From assembly GCF_025717605.1 (NCBI RefSeq), contig NZ_JAJIRQ010000001.1, forward strand, positions 248,001-312,000: DNA of 64,000 bases, written 5' to 3'. The stretch comes from Paucibacter sp. TC2R-5 (GTDB lineage: Bacteria; Pseudomonadota; Gammaproteobacteria; Burkholderiales; Burkholderiaceae_C). A program made the translations under genes and the position numbers. Positions 47,811 through 56,109 of the stretch are shown one piece after another (position 1 is the stretch's first letter; the number at the start of each line of letters is the position of its first letter). The notes under the pieces are model-generated. The model was given only the letters and a program-made list of their open reading frames with translations, was not told where the DNA came from and made no database searches.

Positions 47811-48915
47811 TCAGACGCCTTGCTTCAGGCTTTCAGAGATGAAAGGGTCGAGGTCGCCGTCCAGCACTTTCTGCGTGGCCGAGGTCTCGTAGTTGGTTCT
47901 GAGATCCTTGATGCGGCTCTGATCCAGCACATAACTGCGAATCTGATGGCCCCAGCCGACATCGGTCTTGGTGTCTTCGAGCTTTTGCTGCTCTTCCATG
48001 CGCTTGCGCATTTCGAAGTCATAAAGGCGCGAGCGCAGGCGCTTCCAAGCCACATCGCGGTTGCCATGCTGGCTGCGGCCGTCCTGGCATTGCACGACGA
48101 TGCCGGTCGGGATGTGGGTCAGGCGCACGGCCGAATCGGTCTTGTTGATGTGCTGACCGCCGGCGCCGGAAGCGCGGAAGGTGTCGGTGCGCACATCGGC
48201 CGGGTTGATGTCAATCTCGATCGAGTCATCGACTTCGGGGTAGACAAACAGCGAGGCAAAGCTGGTGTGGCGCCCGCCCGAGCTGTCGAACGGGCTCTTG
48301 CGCACCAGGCGATGCACGCCGGTTTCGGTGCGCAGCAGGCCGAAAGCGTACTCGCCCTCGACCTTGATGGTGGCGCTCTTGATACCGGCCACATCGCCCG
48401 GTGTTTCGTCTTCCAGCGTGGTCTTGAAGCCTTTGCGCTCGGCGTACTTCAGGTACTGGCGCAAGAGCATGCTGGCCCAGTCGCAGGCCTCGGTGCCGCC
48501 GGCTCCTGCCTGGATGTCGACAAAACAGTTCAGCGGGTCGGCCGGGTTGTTGAACATGCGGCGGAATTCCATCTGCTCGACGGTTTCCTGCAGCTTGGCC
48601 GCGTCGCCTTCGATGGCCGTCAAGCCGTCAAAGTCTTCTTCGGCCTTGCTCATCTCGAACAATTCGAGGTTGTCGGCGAGATTGCTTTCCAGGTGATTGA
48701 TGGTTTCAACCACGTTCTCCAGCGTGCGCTTTTCCTTTCCCAGTTCCTGGGCGCGCTTGGGTTCGTTCCAGACGCTGGGGTTTTCTAACGCAGCATTGAC
48801 TTCGTTCAGGCGCAGGGCTTTGCGGTCGTAGTCAAAGATACCCCCTTAGCGCGGCGGTCCGCGCTGTCAGATCGTTCAGGGAGACGCCAATGGCGTTGAT
48901 GTGTTCGATGTCCAT
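47811..48915 (-). CDS. prfB: Peptide chain release factor 2 (programmed +1 frameshift)
   Basis: The first 27 codons, starting [16 protein letters not shown], end at an in-frame TGA (48832-48834). The second part continues in the +1 frame as [13 protein letters not shown] and runs to 47811, giving 367 aa. The frameshift site AGGGGG-TAT-CTT-TGA matches the known RF2 autoregulatory site with its internal Shine-Dalgarno. RF2 hallmarks in the second part are the stop-codon-reading SPF tripeptide ([17 protein letters not shown]) and the GGQ catalytic loop ([17 protein letters not shown]). It terminates translation at UGA and UAA. Confidence 0.97.
48831..48847 (-). other. prfB: Programmed +1 ribosomal frameshift site of prfB
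   Basis: Minus-strand AAGGGGGTATCTTTGAC contains the internal Shine-Dalgarno AGGGGG, the slippery CTT and the in-frame TGA followed by C, identical in layout to the E. coli prfB site. Confidence 0.95.
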
Positions 48916-49058
48916 ATTCTTTTCCTTGCGGCACCGGTCGACTGAATGCGCTGAAGTGCAGCAATTCTCGACCGTCCAGAGTTCGCTATTTTCACACGGC
49001 CGGCGCATCAGGGCTTTCAAGCTGTTGCATCGGCCGGGCTTGCGGCACACTGGCGCCC

Positions 49059-49352
49059 ATGTTGATGCTCATCACCACCGTGAAAATGTGGGCCGAGATC
49101 GCCTTGATGGTCTTGGCTGCGCAGGCCTTGTTGGCCTTGCTGGTGCCCCAGCTGCTGGCGCGCAACCCTGTGTACCAGTTGCTGCAATGGCTGATCGCGC
49201 CCTTGCTGGCTCCTGTGCGCCGGCTGCTGCCTGAGGCCCCAGAGCCGCGCCTGCGCTGGCTGCTGGCCGCGGCCTTGGCCTTGTTGTGGCTGCTCGCGAC
49301 CGGGCTCAAGCTGCGCCATTGTTTGAGCGTGGGCGTGGCGCTTTGTCAGTGA
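49059..49352 (+). CDS. Small membrane protein, YggT-like size, family not recognised
   Basis: The protein is 97 aa with two strong membrane segments (LMLITTVKMWAEIALMVLAAQALLALLVP and LLAAALALLWLLATGLKLR) joined by an RNPVYQLLQWLIAPLLAPVRRLLPEA linker. Its layout resembles small YggT-type membrane proteins, but I cannot confirm a family. It is divergent from prfB and 52 bases before the DUF4212 gene on the same strand. Confidence 0.7.
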   Translation: MLMLITTVKMWAEIALMVLAAQALLALLVPQLLARNPVYQLLQWLIAPLLAPVRRLLPEAPEPRLRWLLAAALALLWLLATGLKLRHCLSVGVALCQ

Positions 49353-49404
49353 AGCCCACACATCAGATCCAATCAGAGCTGTTCAGATCCGTCCAAAGTC
49401 CGCC

Positions 49405-49725
49405 ATGAATCCATCCACGCGCCAGCAATTCTTGCAAGACCAAGCCGCTGAGCGCGCTGCCAGCTACTGGCGGCGCTGCCGCAATTTAAGCTTTGCGCTC
49501 TTGCTGATCTGGGCGCTGGCCACCTTTGGCGGCATATTTTTTGCGCGCGAGCTGAGCTTCAGTTTTTTCGGCTGGCCTTTCAGTTTTTGGGTGGCCGCCC
49601 AAGGGCTGTTGCTGCTGTATTGCGCCTTGATTGCCTATTACGCCCGTGCCATGCGCAAGCTTGAGGCGGCCTGTCTTGATCAGTCCAAAAAGGCCGCTAG
49701 CGCGGCCGCCAGTGCCTCGGGTTGA
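49405..49725 (+). CDS. DUF4212 protein, small subunit of a sodium:solute symporter (orphan)
   Basis: The protein is 106 aa with the family pattern AASYWRRCRNLSFALLLIWALATFGG, then FFARELSFSFFGWPFSFWVAAQGLLLLYCALIAYYARAM, giving two membrane helices. DUF4212 proteins are normally encoded directly before a large sodium:solute symporter. Here no symporter follows: the next gene is a convergent alpha/beta hydrolase whose 3' end overlaps this one by 46 bases. It either partners a symporter elsewhere or is a remnant. Confidence 0.87.
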   Translation: MNPSTRQQFLQDQAAERAASYWRRCRNLSFALLLIWALATFGGIFFARELSFSFFGWPFSFWVAAQGLLLLYCALIAYYARAMRKLEAACLDQSKKAASAAASASG

Positions 49726-50594
49726 TCGTGGTGCAGCATATGGCCGGCATCCTCCAAGACTTGGCGTTGCACCGTCGGCACGACGCTCAGGCGGCTCTCA
49801 AACTCGCTGCGCGGGTAGCGACTGCCCCAGAATTTGGCTAAATCGGTGCAAGCGCCTTCGACCCAGAGCAAGGGGGCTTCTATGCGCGCCCAGGTAGCGA
49901 GGATTTCATCCTTGCGGTACAGCATGGGGTTGGCGCGTTTGTGCGCCGCGTCCGCCAGGATGTGCCAGGCGCCGTCCTCTTCGCGGGCCCAGTGCGGCGC
50001 CAGCCAGGCCGCTTTGGCTGCGCACAAACGTGGGTTGGTCTTCATCAAGCGGGCCGCCACGGCTGCCAGGTCGGGATAGCTTTTCAGTGCTTGGGGCGTC
50101 TTCAAATCATCCAGCCATTTGCCCAGCCGACCTGGCGCTTGTGCGGCCTGCGTTTCGGGCAGGCCGAAGCCTTCCAGATTGATCAGGCGGCGCACGCGAG
50201 CAGGGCGCACGCCGGCATAACTCATCACCACATTGCCACCCATGCTGTGGCCCAAGAGGTCCACCGGGCGGTCGGGGCTGACCGCGTCGAGCAAGGCGTC
50301 GAGGTCGCCCAGGTAGTCGGGGAACCAATAGGCATCGGCGCCGCTGCGCTGTGTCAGGCCGAAGCCGCGCCAGTCTATGCTGATGATTTGGCGCGCCGGC
50401 CCATCGGCCGCCTGCAGCGCATCGACAACGAACTGAAAGGACGCGCCCACATCCATCCAGCCGTGCAGCATCACCAAAAGGGGCAAGTTGGCGCCTGGCT
50501 GCTCACCCCATTGCAAAACATGGTGGCGCAGGCCGCGCAGGTCGATAAAGCGGCTTTGGTGCGGGCGGCGGGCAAGGTAGGCGGTAGCAGTCAT
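49680..50594 (-). CDS. Alpha/beta hydrolase
   Basis: The protein is 304 aa from MTATAYLARRP (ATG 50594; GTG 50603 is alternative). Alpha/beta-hydrolase landmarks are the oxyanion HGWMDVGASFQFV, nucleophile motif LLGHSMGGNVVMSY, acid region WVEGACTDLAKF and C-terminal His in EDAGHMLHHDQPE. The substrate is unknown; the sequence has no signal peptide. The 3' end overlaps the convergent DUF4212 gene. Confidence 0.9.
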   Translation of the reverse strand: MTATAYLARRPHQSRFIDLRGLRHHVLQWGEQPGANLPLLVMLHGWMDVGASFQFVVDALQAADGPARQIISIDWRGFGLTQRSGADAYWFPDYLGDLDALLDAVSPDRPVDLLGHSMGGNVVMSYAGVRPARVRRLINLEGFGLPETQAAQAPGRLGKWLDDLKTPQALKSYPDLAAVAARLMKTNPRLCAAKAAWLAPHWAREEDGAWHILADAAHKRANPMLYRKDEILATWARIEAPLLWVEGACTDLAKFWGSRYPRSEFESRLSVVPTVQRQVLEDAGHMLHHDQPEALAAALAAFLD

Positions 50595-50714
50595 GCGGCG
50601 CACTGTAGCCTCAGCCCATTGGCTTTGGCTGTCGGCTTTGCGACAGGCCGCGGTCCATGGGTTCGCATTTCTGCGGCCTCACCGCTGAAATTTTTAGCGG
50701 GCAGAATCGCGCCC

Positions 50715-51206
50715 ATGACTACTTACACCATACGTCCCGCCGAAGCACGCGATGTGCCGGCCATCGTCGGCTTGATTGGCGAGTTGGCCGAGTTCGAACA
50801 ACTCACTCATATGCTGGCGCTGACGGCCGACAAGCTGGAGCCTTTCCTGTTCGGCCCTAAACCGGTGATCGAGGCCTTGGTGGGTGAGATCGAGATTGAC
50901 GGTCAATGGGAGGTGGTGGGCTTCGCCTTGTTCTTCACCAACTTCAGCACCTTTTTGGCCAAGCCCGGCCTGTATCTGGAAGACCTCTATGTACGTCAAG
51001 CGCACCGGCGCACCGGCTTGGGCAAGGGCTTGCTGACCCGTTTGGCGCAGATCGCCAATGAGCGCGATTACGGCCGTTTCGAGTGGAGCGTGCTCGATTG
51101 GAACGAGGACGCCATCCGCTTTTACGAGAACATGGGTGCCAGCGTCATGCCCGACTGGCGCATCTGCCGGCTCAGCGGCGATGCCTTGACGCGCTACAGG
51201 GCCTGA
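50715..51206 (+). CDS. GNAT-family N-acetyltransferase
   Basis: The protein is 163 aa from MTTYTIRPAEARDVPAIV. The acetyl-CoA-binding motif is QAHRRTGLGKGLLTRLAQIA, preceded by the LYLEDLYV strand and followed by WNEDAIRFYENMGASV. The sequence is of the diamine/spermidine-acetyltransferase-like GNAT type (FFTNFSTFLAKPGLYLEDLYV), but the substrate is not assigned. It is divergent from the alpha/beta hydrolase, and its 3' end overlaps the convergent ArsC-like gene by 13 bases. Confidence 0.92.
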   Translation: MTTYTIRPAEARDVPAIVGLIGELAEFEQLTHMLALTADKLEPFLFGPKPVIEALVGEIEIDGQWEVVGFALFFTNFSTFLAKPGLYLEDLYVRQAHRRTGLGKGLLTRLAQIANERDYGRFEWSVLDWNEDAIRFYENMGASVMPDWRICRLSGDALTRYRA

Positions 51207-51553
51207 AGCAACCAGGCTGCTAGCTGCTCGGGCGGCCGTGCGATCAAGGCCTTTTCGCCGGCCACCACGATAGGCCGCTGCAGCAGCTGGGGGTGAGCGG
51301 CGAGGGCGGCCAAGAGCTCGGCCTCGCTCAGATCGGGGCGGGCTAGGCCCAACGCCGCGTATTCGTCCTCATTGCTGCGCAGCATGTCGCGCGCTGGCAG
51401 GCCGAGCTTGCTCTGCAGCTCGCTCAGTTCAGCCAAGGACAGCGAGGCTTTCAAGTACTCAATCACTTCCACGGTGTGGCCGCCGGCCTGCAGCAGGCTC
51501 AGCGCTTCGCGCGACTTGGAGCAACGGGGGTTGTGAATCAACTGGATGGTCAT
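51194..51553 (-). CDS. arsC: ArsC/Spx-family arsenate reductase-like protein
   Basis: The protein is 119 aa. It starts MTIQLIHNPRCSKSREAL, where Cys11 with downstream Arg is the glutaredoxin-coupled ArsC active site (NPRCSKSR). The later region QRPIVVAGEKALIARPPE carries the conserved arginines. It is expected to reduce arsenate using glutathione and glutaredoxin, although many ArsC-family members lack a proven arsenic role. No ars operon genes are adjacent. Confidence 0.92.
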   Translation of the reverse strand: MTIQLIHNPRCSKSREALSLLQAGGHTVEVIEYLKASLSLAELSELQSKLGLPARDMLRSNEDEYAALGLARPDLSEAELLAALAAHPQLLQRPIVVAGEKALIARPPEQLAAWLLQAL

Positions 51554-51650
51554 GGGCGAAGTTTAAGTCGACCAAGGGCATTCCATGAGAGCCATTCGGC
51601 CCGCCTTGGCTACCATGCCCGACTTGCTGGCGTCACAGAGAGGGCGGTAG

Positions 51651-53183
51651 ATGAAGAAACTTTTAGGTGCTGCAGCGGATGCCTATGCCGCGCTCTACGC
51701 CGGTTTTTCGTGGGCCGTGCCCGAGTACTTCAGCCTTGCCGAAGCCTGTTGCGCCCGTTGGGCTCGCAACACGCCGGACGCGCTGGCCATTATTTTTGAG
51801 GGCGACGGTGGCTGCCGTGCCCAGTACAGCTTCGGCCAGTTGCAACGCGCCGCCAATCGTTTGAGCAATGCCTTGCAGCGCCGCGGTGTGCAGCGTGGCG
51901 ACCGCGTGGCCATTTTGTTGCCACAGCGTTTTGAAACGGCGGTCGCGCACATCGGCATTAACCAGCTCGGTGCCGTGGCCCTGCCTTTGTCGCATATGTT
52001 GGGTGCGCCTGCGCTGGGCTTTAGGCTGCGTGACAGCGGCGCCGTGCTCGCGATTGCTGATGAGTCCGGCATGCCGCTCTTGCAGGCCTTGCAGCCCAGT
52101 TGCCCCGCGCTGCGCGAGTTGATCGCGGTGGGTGGCCAGCCGCAGGGCGAGCGAGAGGCGTGCTGGATGCATGCCTTGCAGGCCGAGCCGGCGCGCTTCG
52201 CAGCGGTGCAGACGCGGGCAGACGAGCCGGCGCTCTTGATCTACAGCAGCGGCACGACTGATGCAAGCGGCGACGCCAAGGGCGTGTTGGTCCCGCAGCG
52301 TGCCTTGATCGGCAATTTGAGCGGTTTTGTCGCCAGCCAGAACTGGTTTGGCTTTGACCCGGCCGATGCCGGCAAGAAGTCAGACGCGCTGTTCTGGAGC
52401 CCGGCCGATTGGGCCAGCGCAGGCGGCCTGATGAATGCCTTGTTACCGACCCTGTATTTCGGCCGGCCTATCGTCGCGCACCAAGGCCGCTTTGCGCCGG
52501 GAAAGGCTTTTGAGCTGATGCAGCGCCACGGCGTCACCCATACCGTCCTGGCCCCGGCGGACTTGGAGGCCATGCGCAAGGCGCTGCCCCAGCCGGCCAA
52601 GCGCTATGCGCTCAAGCTGCAGGCCATCGTCAGTGCGAGTGAGTGGGGTGAGGCGCGTGGCCCTGTCTGCGCGCTTGGCGAGGAGGTGTTTGCCTACTGT
52701 CAGAGCCAGCTCGGCGTGGCGGTCAATGAGGTTTTCGGGCCAGCCGAGATTAGGTATGTGCTGGGCAGTTGCAGCCGCCTCTGGCCGGCACGGCCGGGCA
52801 GCATGGGGCGGGCCTTGCCGGGCCACCGTGTGGCCGTGATTGATGAGGCGGGCCAGATCTGCGCCTCGGGCGTCAGCGGTGAAGTGGCGGTGCACAGGTG
52901 CGATATGCGGGGCGCGCCAGACCCGGCCTTCTTTCTCGGCTATTGGGGTGATCAGCTTGCCACGCAGGCCCAGTTTGCTGGCGACCCTGCTGACAGTTGG
53001 TGCCGCACCGGTGTTCGGGCGCGCCTGGACGCCGACGGCTATTTTTTCTATGAGGGGCGCAGCGGCGATCGGTGCAAATCAAGCGAGCGCGCAGTCCAAG
53101 GCCAGGCCCTGCACTGCTTGACGAGCGGTGGCAAACAGCAGCGCCTTGTGCCGCGCCTCAAGCCTCAAGCCCTTGCGGCTTGA
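51651..53183 (+). CDS. AMP-dependent acyl-CoA synthetase, C-terminally truncated
   Basis: The protein is 510 aa. The large N-terminal adenylation domain is recognisable (ILLPQRFETAVAHIGINQLGAVALPLSHMLG, a P-loop-like YSSGTTDASGDAKGVLV, NEVFGPAEIRYVLGSCS, GYWGDQLATQAQF, YFFYEGRSGDRCKSS). After the hinge (GDRCKSS) the expected 90-100 residue C-terminal lid domain with its catalytic lysine is missing. It is replaced by about 35 unrelated residues ending at 53183, and the YTSGTTG-PKG loop is altered by an insertion. Closest in style to medium-chain acyl-CoA ligases; it may be a pseudogene in progress. Confidence 0.8.
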   Translation: MKKLLGAAADAYAALYAGFSWAVPEYFSLAEACCARWARNTPDALAIIFEGDGGCRAQYSFGQLQRAANRLSNALQRRGVQRGDRVAILLPQRFETAVAHIGINQLGAVALPLSHMLGAPALGFRLRDSGAVLAIADESGMPLLQALQPSCPALRELIAVGGQPQGEREACWMHALQAEPARFAAVQTRADEPALLIYSSGTTDASGDAKGVLVPQRALIGNLSGFVASQNWFGFDPADAGKKSDALFWSPADWASAGGLMNALLPTLYFGRPIVAHQGRFAPGKAFELMQRHGVTHTVLAPADLEAMRKALPQPAKRYALKLQAIVSASEWGEARGPVCALGEEVFAYCQSQLGVAVNEVFGPAEIRYVLGSCSRLWPARPGSMGRALPGHRVAVIDEAGQICASGVSGEVAVHRCDMRGAPDPAFFLGYWGDQLATQAQFAGDPADSWCRTGVRARLDADGYFFYEGRSGDRCKSSERAVQGQALHCLTSGGKQQRLVPRLKPQALAA

Positions 53184-53192
53184 AGGGAAGAT

Positions 53193-53993
53193 TCAAGACT
53201 CTCCGCTGACTCGCAGGCTCAAGCTTGCGTCGGCCGGCGCCAGCAAGCGGGCCTTGTCGGGCCAGCGTTCCTGACCGGTGAGCGTCGTGCACTGCCGGCG
53301 CTCAGAAGCTGATTTTTTGGCAGCGCCGCTTTCATGGGGGTCGAGTTGTTTGGGCTCGGCGCTCAAGGCAATCGACAGCAACTGGCCGGCGGTGTTGTTG
53401 GCTTTGTTGGCGGCAGGATCGGGCCATTCCAGCTCCCAATTGGCCTGCGCGCTGCAAATTCGTACGCCCTCGGCCTGCGGGAATGCCCAGCGCAAGTACC
53501 AGGGCAAGATCTCGCTGCGCATGCTTGTCGCGGTGCCGACGATTTTTCGCACCATGGCCATATCGAGCTGCTCGGACTTGATGGTCAACAACAGCCTGCC
53601 ACTCATCTTGGCCGTGCCCTTGACCAGATTGCTGGCGATTTCGGCGTCCTGGGCCTGCTCTTTGGGCAGCACCGGCAGCTCGAAGCTGCCATCGGCCTGC
53701 ATGGCGATGGGGACGTATGCGTCGGCATGCATCACGGCCAGCTTGGGCACTTTCGGCAGCTGCACTTTGGGGTCCTTGGCCTCTAACTTGAACTCCAAGC
53801 GGAACAGGCCTTGGCCATAGCGTTGCACCATGCTCAAGACCTCGTTCATCTGCCGGTAAGGGCGGATGCTGCCGTCGCGCTTCATATTGACGGAAACCGA
53901 TTCCAGCACCTCGGGTGCGTCTTGCGCATGGACGAGGTTTGTGGCGCAAGCGAGTGCACAAGCCAGTGAGAGCAGTTGTTGTTTGATTTTCAT
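53193..53993 (-). CDS. Exported protein of unknown function
   Basis: This 266-aa protein has a clean signal peptide (MKIKQQLLSLACALACATNLVHAQ). The mature part contains ESVSVNMKRDGSIRPYRQM, LFRLEFKLEAKDPKVQLPKVPKLAVMHADAY and paired cysteines (VRICSAQ, RQCTTL). I recognise no family. It is the last gene of a minus-strand run that begins with DUF2975 at 55455. Confidence 0.75.
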   Translation of the reverse strand: MKIKQQLLSLACALACATNLVHAQDAPEVLESVSVNMKRDGSIRPYRQMNEVLSMVQRYGQGLFRLEFKLEAKDPKVQLPKVPKLAVMHADAYVPIAMQADGSFELPVLPKEQAQDAEIASNLVKGTAKMSGRLLLTIKSEQLDMAMVRKIVGTATSMRSEILPWYLRWAFPQAEGVRICSAQANWELEWPDPAANKANNTAGQLLSIALSAEPKQLDPHESGAAKKSASERRQCTTLTGQERWPDKARLLAPADASLSLRVSGES

Positions 53994-54026
53994 AGAGGGC
54001 AGTGGAAGAAGACTAAAAGGTCAATA

Positions 54027-54650
54027 TCAACGGGCGCATTTGCCGCGTGCCTCGGCCAGCAACCAAAACGGCAGGCTCAAAATGCCCGCACCGCCGCCGG
54101 CAAATTCGCCCTTCAGGCAGTCGCCATTGCCGGCTTTCTGGATCTCCTGACCCAAACGAGCCGACTGTTCAAGCGGCGGGCCGTCGCCCATGGCTTGGGC
54201 CGCACGCTCTGACAACAGGGGCGCGCGAGTGGCCTGACGTATGGCTCGGCGCGTGGCGTCGGAGTTGATCAAAAGTGGCGGTGCGGCCTTGTCGCTGCTA
54301 GGTGCTGCGGGCGGCGCTGGCTCCATTGCCTGCGCTGCTGGGCTAGCAATGAGTTCTGCAGGAGGGGGAATAGGTGATGCAGCTAGCGTGCTCGTGATGC
54401 TGCGGCTGCGGTACCTTGCTGGCGCTATTTCCTGAACTATTGCCTGTGCAGGGCGGGGATTGTCTGGCGGTACGGGCTTGCGAGGCGCCGCTTGCGTCAG
54501 CAGACGCACTTCAATGCGCTCGGTCGTGTTGGGCTTCGGTGAAGCGTGGCGCCCCTGTGCTACCAGCAGCAGCCCAACACCCAGGTGCAGCAGGGCCAAC
54601 AAAGGCAAGAGTGCCCAGCGCCGCTGTGTACCAGTATTGAAACTGCTCAT
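54027..54650 (-). CDS. Single-pass membrane protein with Pro/Ala-rich periplasmic region
   Basis: The protein is 207 aa. One N-terminal membrane helix (RWALLPLLALLHLGVGLLLVA) is followed by about 110 residues rich in proline and alanine (VPPDNPRPAQAIVQEIAPARYRS, then SPIPPPAELIASPAAQ) and a short folded-looking end (GNGDCLKGEFAGGGAGILSLPFWLLAEARGKC). The layout is TonB-like in its anchor plus Pro-rich spacer, but no TonB C-terminal domain is present. The ATG overlaps the HTH gene stop (54647-54650). Unknown function. Confidence 0.65.
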   Translation of the reverse strand: MSSFNTGTQRRWALLPLLALLHLGVGLLLVAQGRHASPKPNTTERIEVRLLTQAAPRKPVPPDNPRPAQAIVQEIAPARYRSRSITSTLAASPIPPPAELIASPAAQAMEPAPPAAPSSDKAAPPLLINSDATRRAIRQATRAPLLSERAAQAMGDGPPLEQSARLGQEIQKAGNGDCLKGEFAGGGAGILSLPFWLLAEARGKCAR

Positions 54651-54889
54651 GCTTGCGGCGGCAAGTTGTCCGAGGGCAATTCAGGCCCGTCTAAATAACA
54701 AAGCAGTTCGCCGGGCTGGCAATGCAGCACCTTGCAAATGGCGGCCAGCGTGTCGAAGCGCACGCCACGCACCTTGCCCGACTTGAGCAGCGACAGATTC
54801 GCCTCGGTGATGCCCACCGCTTCTGCCAACTCGCGCGAGCGCATCTTGCGCTTGGCCAGCATCACATCCAGCGTGACTTGAATCGGCAT
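54647..54889 (-). CDS. Small XRE/Cro-type helix-turn-helix regulator (YozG-like)
   Basis: The protein is 80 aa from MPIQVTLDVMLAKRKMRSRELAEAVGITEANLSLLKSGKVRG, one compact XRE helix-turn-helix, then DTLAAICKVLHCQPGELLCYL. It matches the small regulators that are typically encoded next to DUF2975 membrane proteins. Its start overlaps the DUF2975 stop (TGATG at 54887-54891). It may bind the palindrome-rich region before the operon. Confidence 0.9.
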   Translation of the reverse strand: MPIQVTLDVMLAKRKMRSRELAEAVGITEANLSLLKSGKVRGVRFDTLAAICKVLHCQPGELLCYLDGPELPSDNLPPQA

Positions 54890-55455
54890 CAGACGAACTC
54901 CGCATTCTCTTGTGCCACCCGCGCTGCTTCTTGCATCACGATGCCGATGACCAAGACGGCGAGGCCAAAGCCGAAGCTGGTGAAATGCTCGAACCCTAGG
55001 CCGAGCATCAGTTGGCGTTGGCCGGGCGGATTGCCCATGGTCAGCGCCAGCACGCCCAAGGTGGTGGACATGGGCTGGGCAACGGCGTTCACCATCAGCG
55101 CCGCGCCGAGGCGACGCAGATGAGTGGCCGGGCCGGCTTTGAAAATCTCGCCGCGCCGGTAGTAGCCGAACAGGGACCAAATCTGCCAGAGCGCAAAAAG
55201 CAAGACGGCGCTCGGCAAGCAGCTACCCAGCCAGCCCCAAAAGCGACTGCCGGCGTCGAGTTGCAAAGGCGCACTCTTGCTGACCCAACTGGTGCGCGCG
55301 ACCGACTCCAGCCATTCTGGCTGGCTCCACAGCAGCGCCGGGGCCAACACCAGGGCCACCGCGCCCAGCAGGCAAAAAAGCCGCACCCACCAGCTCAGCC
55401 TGCGCACGCGGGCAAGCTTGTCACTGTCTTGAGGAGGCCTTGAGTCCATGAGCAT
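54889..55455 (-). CDS. DUF2975 membrane protein
   Basis: The protein is 188 aa with four membrane helices (LFCLLGAVALVLAPALLW, LGSCLPSAVLLFALWQIW, LGAALMVNAVAQPMSTTLGVLAL, FGFGLAVLVIGIVMQEAARVA). DUF2975 proteins pair with small XRE regulators; the function is unknown. ATG 55455 and 55449 are both possible starts and neither shows a Shine-Dalgarno. It is the first gene of a four-gene run ending at 53193, with an AT-rich palindromic region upstream. Confidence 0.9.
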   Translation of the reverse strand: MLMDSRPPQDSDKLARVRRLSWWVRLFCLLGAVALVLAPALLWSQPEWLESVARTSWVSKSAPLQLDAGSRFWGWLGSCLPSAVLLFALWQIWSLFGYYRRGEIFKAGPATHLRRLGAALMVNAVAQPMSTTLGVLALTMGNPPGQRQLMLGLGFEHFTSFGFGLAVLVIGIVMQEAARVAQENAEFV

Positions 55456-55527
55456 GTTTAGCTAAATTCAATAATTGTTTACTGTAAAACAATAATAAAT
55501 TATTGTAAATAGCTGGCGCCCATGGAT
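55456..55527 (-). promoter_or_regulatory. AT-rich palindromic promoter/operator of the DUF2975-XRE operon
   Basis: A 72-base gap that is strikingly AT-rich against its GC-rich surroundings. It contains a perfect inverted repeat ACAATAAT-AA-ATTATTGT (55489-55506) and a second, CAATAATTG (55469-55477). Together they look like operator sites for the operon's XRE regulator. Confidence 0.55.
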
Positions 55528-56109
55528 TCAGGGGGGCTCGTCAATATCCCAGTCTGGATTGATCAGCGCGAAAGTCTCGTGATCGCGCCAAGCGCCGGCG
55601 ATGAATAGGTAGCGCCGGCTGAGGCCTTCATATGCAAATCCCAGGCGTTTCATCACCGCCAAGCTGGCGCGGTTCTCTGGTCGAACCGCGGCTTGCAAGC
55701 GGTGCAGGCGCACCGGCGGAGCAAACATCAACGCAATCACCGCTTGCAAGGCTTCATGCATCAGACCTTGGCCCTGCGCCTGAGCATCGATGGCATAGCC
55801 GAGCGAGGCGCTTTGAAAGGGGCCGCGGCTGACTTGGGTCACGTTGACCTTGCCGATCAGGTCGGCCGGTGCATTGAGGCGGCTGAACCAGAAGCCGAAG
55901 GCGCTGCCGGCGGCAAAGTCCTGTTCGGCCTTGTCCAAGCGAGCGCTGACGCCTTCGGGCTCGAAATAGTCGGCCGCATAAGGCGGGTCCCAAGGTGCGA
56001 AATGGGCCAGATTGCGCATCTGAAAGCCATTGACCGCCGGCGCCAGTGCGGCAGATGCGGCGCGCAGCAGCAGGCGCTCGGTGTGCAGTTGCAAGGGGAC
56101 GGCGCTCAT
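55528..56109 (-). CDS. GNAT-family N-acetyltransferase (RimJ/RimL type)
   Basis: The protein is 193 aa from MSAVPLQLHTERLLLRAAS, the LxTxRLxLR opening of the RimJ/RimL group. The acetyl-CoA region is GYAIDAQAQGQGLMHEALQAVIALMF, then AAVRPENRASLAVMKRLGFAYEG. It likely acetylates an N-terminal amine or an amino group of a small substrate; the target is unknown. The ATG at 56109 overlaps the upstream hydrolase stop (TGATG), so the two are coupled. Confidence 0.92.
   Translation of the reverse strand: MSAVPLQLHTERLLLRAASAALAPAVNGFQMRNLAHFAPWDPPYAADYFEPEGVSARLDKAEQDFAAGSAFGFWFSRLNAPADLIGKVNVTQVSRGPFQSASLGYAIDAQAQGQGLMHEALQAVIALMFAPPVRLHRLQAAVRPENRASLAVMKRLGFAYEGLSRRYLFIAGAWRDHETFALINPDWDIDEPP

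Noticed and set aside
54027-54650. Calling the Pro-rich single-pass protein a TonB
   Set aside because: It has the anchor and Pro-rich spacer but no TonB C-terminal domain, and no exbB/exbD genes are nearby.
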